The position numbers and the translations under genes are program-made. A stretch of DNA of 11,593 bases from Planctomycetota bacterium (GTDB taxonomy: Bacteria; Planctomycetota; GCA-002687715; DRQF01): assembly GCA_024275615.1 (NCBI GenBank), contig JAJRYU010000312.1:1-11593 (forward strand). Reading direction: 5' to 3'. Shown piece by piece: positions 7,603 through 11,593 of this stretch; the first letter of the stretch is position 1, and each line of letters opens with the position of its first letter. Under the pieces are notes generated by a model, which saw only the letters and a program-made list of their open reading frames with translations, was not told the origin of the DNA and did not search any database.

Positions 7603-8016
7603 CTAATTACTCCGGCGATTCTCTGAAAGTACCGCCGCCGAGCGCCGCAAAGATCGGTCCACAGAGTCTTCGAGGTTTCTCGCACTCTCCTGAGACAAAA
7701 GGTCCGCTAGCTCAGTCGTGTCTGCCTGGCAATAGGGGCACTCCACCACATTGAGGTGAAAAGTAATAAAGTCCATCTCCGCAGGCGTCAACGCCTCGTT
7801 GACATAGGACAGGAGAATGTCGCGGTGCGGACAGGAGATCCTCTCCTTGACCCAAAGGTCGCCCACAGAAATGGTCAGCCCTTCCGATTCTTCACGGAGG
7901 CTCGACAACATGGCTCGGCAGGCACTGCACAACTCGATGTGGTCATCGAGCTCAGGGCTCATGGTTTCCGATTCAACGGCTTCAACGAGCTGGCGTGCGG
8001 GGGGGCAGCTTGACAT
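7603..8016 (-). CDS. Soluble protein with two zinc-finger (zf-HC2-like) motifs, putative anti-sigma factor
   Basis: A 137-residue protein with two similar halves. The first has C4 and H26-x3-C30-x2-C33 (HIELCSAC), the classic anti-sigma zinc motif. The second has C62 and H87-x5-C93-x2-C96 (HLNVVECPYC), a variant with a longer His-Cys spacing. In each half the first Cys and the His lie about 22-25 residues apart across a helical segment. Such ZAS domains bind the cognate ECF sigma factor and can sense redox or metals. There is no membrane helix, unlike many planctomycete anti-sigma proteins, so any signal must come from the cytoplasm or through the linked kinase. The ATG at 8016 lies three bases after the sigma stop codon, and the GGGAG in the sigma gene's last codons serves as ribosome site. 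Translational coupling is likely. Anti-sigma function is inference. Confidence 0.8.
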   Translation of the reverse strand: MSSCPPARQLVEAVESETMSPELDDHIELCSACRAMLSSLREESEGLTISVGDLWVKERISCPHRDILLSYVNEALTPAEMDFITFHLNVVECPYCQADTTELADLLSQESARNLEDSVDRSLRRSAAVLSENRRSN

Positions 8017-8019
8017 CGA

Positions 8020-8679
8020 TTACTCCCAGAGTTTGGAAAACAAAGAATGGTTGGGGTCTCGGTGACGCAGACGATCTTGAAAATCTCTAATGGCTCGGAA
8101 CTTCACCCCTGCCACGGATTTCTCATCCTGGTAATCGAGCGTGTCGGCAATCGGTCTGTGTTTCCAATTACGCAAGAATACGAGTTCGATGGTCTTGAGA
8201 CGCTTGAAGTCGCCGGACTCCCAAAGGTCACCAACATACTCCCGAAGAATCTTGACCAAGGCTTCTCTTTGCCGCCCGATCTTCTCTCTGACAATAGTGA
8301 GTTGCGTAGGTGACATTCCCGCCGCAGGAATGCTGGCAAAGAAACTCGAAGAGTCATCGTCCCGGGGAGAAATCTGGGTTTCGTGCCCTGATTTCCTCAA
8401 CCAGTCAATAGCCTTCTTGCGAGCGATACCAAAAAGGTACTGCTCGATATTGTATCGTTCGTCAAAACGTTCGATGCCACGAAGCGCCCCGAGAAAAGTC
8501 TCGGAAGTCACATCCTCCGCTGCATCAGGATTTCCGACGTGACGTTTGACGTAGAAATAGATGCGTCGGTGATAATCAGATTGCAGATCACGCCATTCGC
8601 GCTCATCGTGGTCCTGCAATTTGGCAATGTTGTAGTCGTTCTTGTCTCGTGGCACGCTGAAGATCCAATCTGGTAGCAA
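8020..8679 (-). CDS. ECF-type RNA polymerase sigma factor
   Basis: A 219-residue sigma-70 family protein with regions 2 and 4 only. Region 2 spans about 33-97, with the acidic 2.2 segment DAAEDVTSETF (52-62) and the 2.4 helix YLFGIARKKAIDWLR (81-95). A linker of about 30 residues rich in Asp and Ser (DDDSSSFF, 107-114) follows, then a diverged region 4 with the helix-turn-helix around 173-204. It would direct RNA polymerase to a specific set of promoters. It lies between the kinase and the zinc-finger gene. The start is the uncommon TTG at 8679, without a visible Shine-Dalgarno site; a GTG at 8655 is an alternative eight codons in. Initiation may depend on coupling to the kinase gene. Region 2 leaves no doubt about the family; region 4 is less typical. 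Confidence 0.9.
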   Translation of the reverse strand: MLPDWIFSVPRDKNDYNIAKLQDHDEREWRDLQSDYHRRIYFYVKRHVGNPDAAEDVTSETFLGALRGIERFDERYNIEQYLFGIARKKAIDWLRKSGHETQISPRDDDSSSFFASIPAAGMSPTQLTIVREKIGRQREALVKILREYVGDLWESGDFKRLKTIELVFLRNWKHRPIADTLDYQDEKSVAGVKFRAIRDFQDRLRHRDPNHSLFSKLWE

Positions 8680-8685
8680 GAAAAG

Positions 8686-8701
8686 GCCCAGGGCTTTGGG
8701 C
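8686..8701 (-). promoter_or_regulatory. Small hairpin with T-rich tail between kinase and sigma genes
   Basis: On the minus strand GCCCA-AAGCCC-TGGGC forms a 5-bp stem with a six-base loop, beginning in the kinase stop codon. It is followed by CTTTTCTTG, which includes the sigma start codon. It looks like a weak terminator or attenuator that could lower sigma expression relative to kinase. It could equally be an accident of GC-rich sequence. Confidence 0.3.
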
Positions 8702-10068
8702 TAGCTTCCGAGTTGGCCTTCTAGTGCGGCATGAATCAGAAATGCGAGCCCAACCGTTATTGCGATGACAAAAGCGTAGCGGAAAAAGTTCGTGAAGAAA
8801 ACCGCTATGCCTTTTCCGACGCTACGAAAAAACGCCTTGATCGGCCGAAACAGGAAGAATGTCTGGCCTTGGGGCTTTTTTGCCCCGTTTTCCTCGGCGT
8901 CCTCCTGCGACTCAAAATCCGAATAGAACGAGTCGCCGAGAGGCCGTGCATCACCAGCGGCACCGTTGTTGGCCATTTTCTTAGCTTGACCACCTGCTGC
9001 TCGGATCTGGCCAAGGACCCCTTCCAAGTTCTTCTTCACTTGACGACTGACTTTGCGCGCTTGCAAACCGGCCAGTAGTTTGTGCCTTGGAAGCGGCGGT
9101 GGCAATATGCGTCGGACCGACGGTTTGTTTGGGGTAACCGGAGATCCAGAGACCATCGGTGCTGAAGAGACACCACCCAAAGCCTTCATGATGTCATTCG
9201 CCGACTGAAAACGATCGTCCGGATCCTTGGCCATGGCCCGAGCGATGATGCCGCGGAACGGTTCTTGGACCGAGGTTGGAATGACAACTGCTTCACTCTC
9301 GTGTTTCTTGAGAACTTCCCATTCACTATCGCCCTTGAACGGGACTTCCCCCGTGACCATTTCGAAAATGATGGTTCCCAACGAGTAGATGTCACTGCGG
9401 TGATCACCCTTGCGAGTCAACATTTCTGGCGCCATGTAATAGGGTGTGCCGCGGCCAATGGACATCGTCATGTGAGATTCACTGACAAGTTTGGAGAGAC
9501 CGTAGTCACCGACCCTGGCATGGTCACCTTTCATGAAAATGTTTGCTGGCTTTAGATCGAAGTGAATAATCGACTTCTCATGCAAAGCCGCAACCCCGGA
9601 ACAGATTTGCCGCAAGATCGCCTCAACATCTGAGCTAGCCAAGGGGCCGTCCTTGAGCCGTTTCTTCAAGGTGTCGTCGCCGGCATATCCCATGACGATG
9701 TAGGGAATCCCCATGACCTCACCCTGGTCTTCGATACTGACGAGATGAGGATGGTCGATCTGAGCGAAGTAGCGTAGCGATTCAAGTTCTTTGAATATCG
9801 CTTCACTGACTTTCTCATCAGAAATCTTCAGGAACTTGATGGCATAGAACTTGCCGATGGATTCCTTGCGGGCCTTGTAGACTTCGCCGAATACACCGCT
9901 TCCGAGTTTGTTGACAATCTCATAGCCAGGAATAAAACCAGGCTTGCGGTAGTGAGTAAAGAAACTTTCCCAATCCATCGTGTGCCTCTTTTGACCGAGG
10001 TCGTATGCGGCTTTCCCTTCTTGTGAAGGGTTTTCCAATGCCTGTGCCTTGAGTTCAGTATCAACCAT
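8701..10068 (-). CDS. Membrane-tethered Ser/Thr protein kinase (non-RD, Hanks type)
   Basis: A 455-residue protein with a kinase domain at about 50-298: glycine loop GSGVFGEVY (56-64), ATP lysine in YAIKF (K78), probable helix-C glutamate E94, catalytic loop HFDLKPAN (169-176; D171, K173, N176), metal-binding DYG (188-190, in place of DFG), APE (213-215), SDIYSLG (225-231) and DPDDRF (282-287). The HRD arginine is replaced by Phe, so this is a non-RD kinase, often not dependent on activation-loop phosphorylation. A Pro- and Lys-rich linker (about 300-400) leads to a C-terminal membrane helix (about 429-447), so the kinase domain is cytoplasmic with almost nothing outside. All key catalytic residues are present. 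It overlaps the upstream gene by 8 bases and precedes the sigma gene. A likely role is phosphorylating the sigma or zinc-finger protein (inference). Confidence 0.93.
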   Translation of the reverse strand: MVDTELKAQALENPSQEGKAAYDLGQKRHTMDWESFFTHYRKPGFIPGYEIVNKLGSGVFGEVYKARKESIGKFYAIKFLKISDEKVSEAIFKELESLRYFAQIDHPHLVSIEDQGEVMGIPYIVMGYAGDDTLKKRLKDGPLASSDVEAILRQICSGVAALHEKSIIHFDLKPANIFMKGDHARVGDYGLSKLVSESHMTMSIGRGTPYYMAPEMLTRKGDHRSDIYSLGTIIFEMVTGEVPFKGDSEWEVLKKHESEAVVIPTSVQEPFRGIIARAMAKDPDDRFQSANDIMKALGGVSSAPMVSGSPVTPNKPSVRRILPPPLPRHKLLAGLQARKVSRQVKKNLEGVLGQIRAAGGQAKKMANNGAAGDARPLGDSFYSDFESQEDAEENGAKKPQGQTFFLFRPIKAFFRSVGKGIAVFFTNFFRYAFVIAITVGLAFLIHAALEGQLGS

Positions 10069-11332
10069 GAATCGGGTAATTCCAAACTGCTGTCACGGTC
10101 AGAGCCGCCAGAATAACAAATGCCAACTTGCTCATGAGAGAATAGTGGCCCTTGAGCCACCAATCCACACGCAACCAAGTCAACAAGGATAAGACGCAAA
10201 GGCCCAATGACAGGCCTAATCGTATGAAAGGAGCCCGATTACGGGTTCGAATCGAGTCACCGACAGCATCAGCGATCCTTGTGAGCTGCCTTGCATTACC
10301 AGACCAAACCACCTCGGTCTGGTAATTGACAATGTCCTGTTCGTTTGCTTCACCGTTCAGAATGGTCTTTGTCGGCTGCATGGACCTCCTGCCCATCCCC
10401 ACCAAGATATCTCTGGAATAGCGCCGCTCCATTTCGCCCAAAAATTCCCGGTGATCGTTGAAATCGAGGTAGCCCCTGGCCAAGCCCAGCCGCCAGATTC
10501 GTGAGACAATCCTGGCTCTCAATCCATCCAAGGCATCTTCTTCAGCAAACAGAGGAGATGTTGTGTTCTCGGTCCTGAAACTCAGTTCAAGCCGTCTATC
10601 CCGCAATACAGGAATCGCTGGAATCCTGACCATTTCCTTGTCGACAAGAACACTCACCCTAAATTTGTCGTGATTGCTCCTCGCTTCCACCACCCGCCCA
10701 TAGACAGCGTGATCGCGATCGCGAACCCAATACCGCGCCCCCAGGGTCTCCGTCTTGTCTCTTGTCACCCAGATACGAGTCATTTCTCCGAGTTCCTGGA
10801 CAACACGGCGGCTCAATCCTCGATTGGCAGCGAGGTTCTCATCGCCTGTCTCAGCGGTCACAATAATCAGCCGGAAAACTTCTCCTCGACTCTGCCGGGA
10901 GCTGACATCATCGGCGATCCGACGGGCGAGCGCCCGCGCGCCTCGGTCCAAGGATCGTTCGACATCAAACCCGCCTTCAACCGCAGGAACTGGCTGCCAA
11001 AAAGAATTATTGGTGACGCGGATGCGGCGCTCAACAACGATGGCATCGTTCCAACCAGCTTCCTTGAAACGTTTTTGGATTTGCGAATCAACTTGGGCCT
11101 GTGACCGCGCACCCCGAAACGCCACGGCCGCCTGTCGTTGCCCTTCGCGAAACGAAGGACCATGTGAACCACTTTGCATTCCTTCGACGGCCATTGATCT
11201 TGCATGCCGAACCCGAACAAGGCGGCTTTGGGCGAAAAAGAGGCCAATGCAAACCAACATGGCGCATCCAAAAATGACGACCATGAAGAGTCGCCCCCAC
11301 TTTCCGCCCTTTGTATTTCGCGATGCACTCAT
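10061..11332 (-). CDS. Membrane protein of unknown function, first gene of the kinase-sigma operon seen here
   Basis: A 423-residue protein that I do not recognise. One membrane helix near the N-terminus (about 15-34) is followed by a soluble stretch of about 330 residues. It contains mixed helix/strand sequence such as EVFRLIIVTAETGDENLA (151-168) and no visible enzyme motif. Two further helices close the protein (about 370-387 and 399-417), with WLRVDWWLKGHY between them. If the first helix is N-in, the large domain faces the periplasm, giving a possible sensor or partner for the kinase (inference). The ATG at 11332 has GGAG nine bases upstream; the TTG at 11350 lies in that ribosome site and is unlikely. 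The last 8 bases overlap the kinase gene (ATGGTTGA), indicating translational coupling. Confidence 0.78.
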   Translation of the reverse strand: MSASRNTKGGKWGRLFMVVIFGCAMLVCIGLFFAQSRLVRVRHARSMAVEGMQSGSHGPSFREGQRQAAVAFRGARSQAQVDSQIQKRFKEAGWNDAIVVERRIRVTNNSFWQPVPAVEGGFDVERSLDRGARALARRIADDVSSRQSRGEVFRLIIVTAETGDENLAANRGLSRRVVQELGEMTRIWVTRDKTETLGARYWVRDRDHAVYGRVVEARSNHDKFRVSVLVDKEMVRIPAIPVLRDRRLELSFRTENTTSPLFAEEDALDGLRARIVSRIWRLGLARGYLDFNDHREFLGEMERRYSRDILVGMGRRSMQPTKTILNGEANEQDIVNYQTEVVWSGNARQLTRIADAVGDSIRTRNRAPFIRLGLSLGLCVLSLLTWLRVDWWLKGHYSLMSKLAFVILAALTVTAVWNYPIHG

Positions 11333-11376
11333 GGCATGAAACTCCAACAAAAAACTCCACCACTGATTCTCTTCAT
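11329..11376 (-). other. Possible 15-codon leader peptide overlapping the next start codon
   Basis: A small frame (MKRISGGVFCWSFMP) starts at ATG 11376. Its TGA overlaps the ATG at 11332 in an ATGA arrangement, typical of coupled genes. The ribosome site before 11376 is poor, so expression is uncertain. It could set translation of the operon, or be chance. Confidence 0.2.
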
Positions 11377-11403
11377 AGCTTCAATATTCTCAGCGCAAGA
11401 AAT

Positions 11404-11593
11404 TCAGACGGAATTAGGTAAATTTCGGACATGAACGACTAACTCGCCGCATACGATGCGGCTTTGGTCATAAGCCAAGGCCTTAGCACGACTTTCGTCA
11501 CCGTCGACCACGACTCCTACGGTACTCGTGGCAACAAGATCGGCGGCGGAATCGCCACCATCACGGTAGACTTCCACGTCGCCATCAACCCCA
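11404..11593 (-). CDS. C-terminal end of a protein entering from the right edge
   Basis: The minus-strand frame is open from the window edge (first full codon at 11592) to a TGA at 11406-11404, giving 62 residues; the start lies outside. The end pattern TVGVVVDGDESRAKALAYDQ (24-43) followed by GELVVHVRN faintly recalls the tail of CpaB/RcpC-type pilus assembly proteins, where a V-rich strand, a helix of Ala and Leu, and a final strand ending in an Arg-Asn pair occur. This is a weak resemblance, and I would treat the gene as unidentified. The clean codon run and same direction as the operon, ending 71 bases before the membrane-protein start, support a real gene, possibly in the same transcript. 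Confidence 0.55.
   Translation of the reverse strand, partial: GVDGDVEVYRDGGDSAADLVATSTVGVVVDGDESRAKALAYDQSRIVCGELVVHVRNLPNSV

Noticed and set aside
10755..11339. Plus-strand open frame of 194 codons opposite the membrane-protein gene
   Set aside because: It lies wholly inside a gene that has a good ribosome site, membrane helices and coupling to the kinase gene. Its translation is rich in Arg, Ser, Thr and Pro without domain features, as expected for an antisense shadow.
1..11593. CRISPR, insertion sequence, tRNA or phage signatures
   Set aside because: No regular repeat-spacer pattern, transposase motif, cloverleaf or phage gene was seen on either strand by reading.

Overview
The window looks like chromosomal DNA of a Planctomycetota-type bacterium, or a close PVC-group relative. 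The reasons are a Ser/Thr kinase, ECF sigma factor and zinc-finger protein in one operon, a large membrane-anchored protein built of carboxypeptidase-regulatory-like modules, and membrane or coiled-coil proteins of a style common in planctomycete genomes. Base composition looks moderate (near 50-55% GC, estimated by eye). The lineage is inference. I saw no tRNA, rRNA, CRISPR array, insertion sequence or phage gene.

Layout. Positions 2-373 (+) hold the last 123 codons of an AddA/RecB-type helicase-nuclease. Positions 610-3051 (+) encode an 813-residue membrane-anchored protein with repeated beta-sandwich modules. A GC-rich hairpin (3073-3105) separates it from a convergent block. Everything after that is on the minus strand. 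speA (biosynthetic arginine decarboxylase, 5421-3556) is followed 23 bases later by a GlcG/HbpS-like protein (3532-3131). Upstream of speA are a four-helix membrane protein with a bacterial PH domain (6369-5563) and a membrane-anchored coiled-coil protein (7430-6579), each ending at its own intrinsic terminator.

The right third is a regulatory operon read leftwards: a 423-residue membrane protein of unknown function (11332-10061), a Ser/Thr kinase with a C-terminal membrane helix (10068-8701, overlapping the previous gene by 8 bases), an ECF sigma factor (8679-8020), and a soluble protein with two zinc-finger-like motifs (8016-7603, 3 bases after sigma). It closes with a strong terminator at 7556-7532. 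The C-terminus of another minus-strand gene (11593-11404) enters from the right edge.

How the parts fit: the membrane protein, kinase, sigma factor and zinc-finger protein form a plausible signalling chain (sensor or partner, kinase, sigma factor, anti-sigma or adaptor). The rest is a polyamine-synthesis pair and envelope proteins of unknown role. The most interesting region is this operon, with its non-RD kinase, doubled zinc-finger motif, unrecognised membrane partner, and a kinase-sigma junction where both genes share a frame separated by one amber codon.
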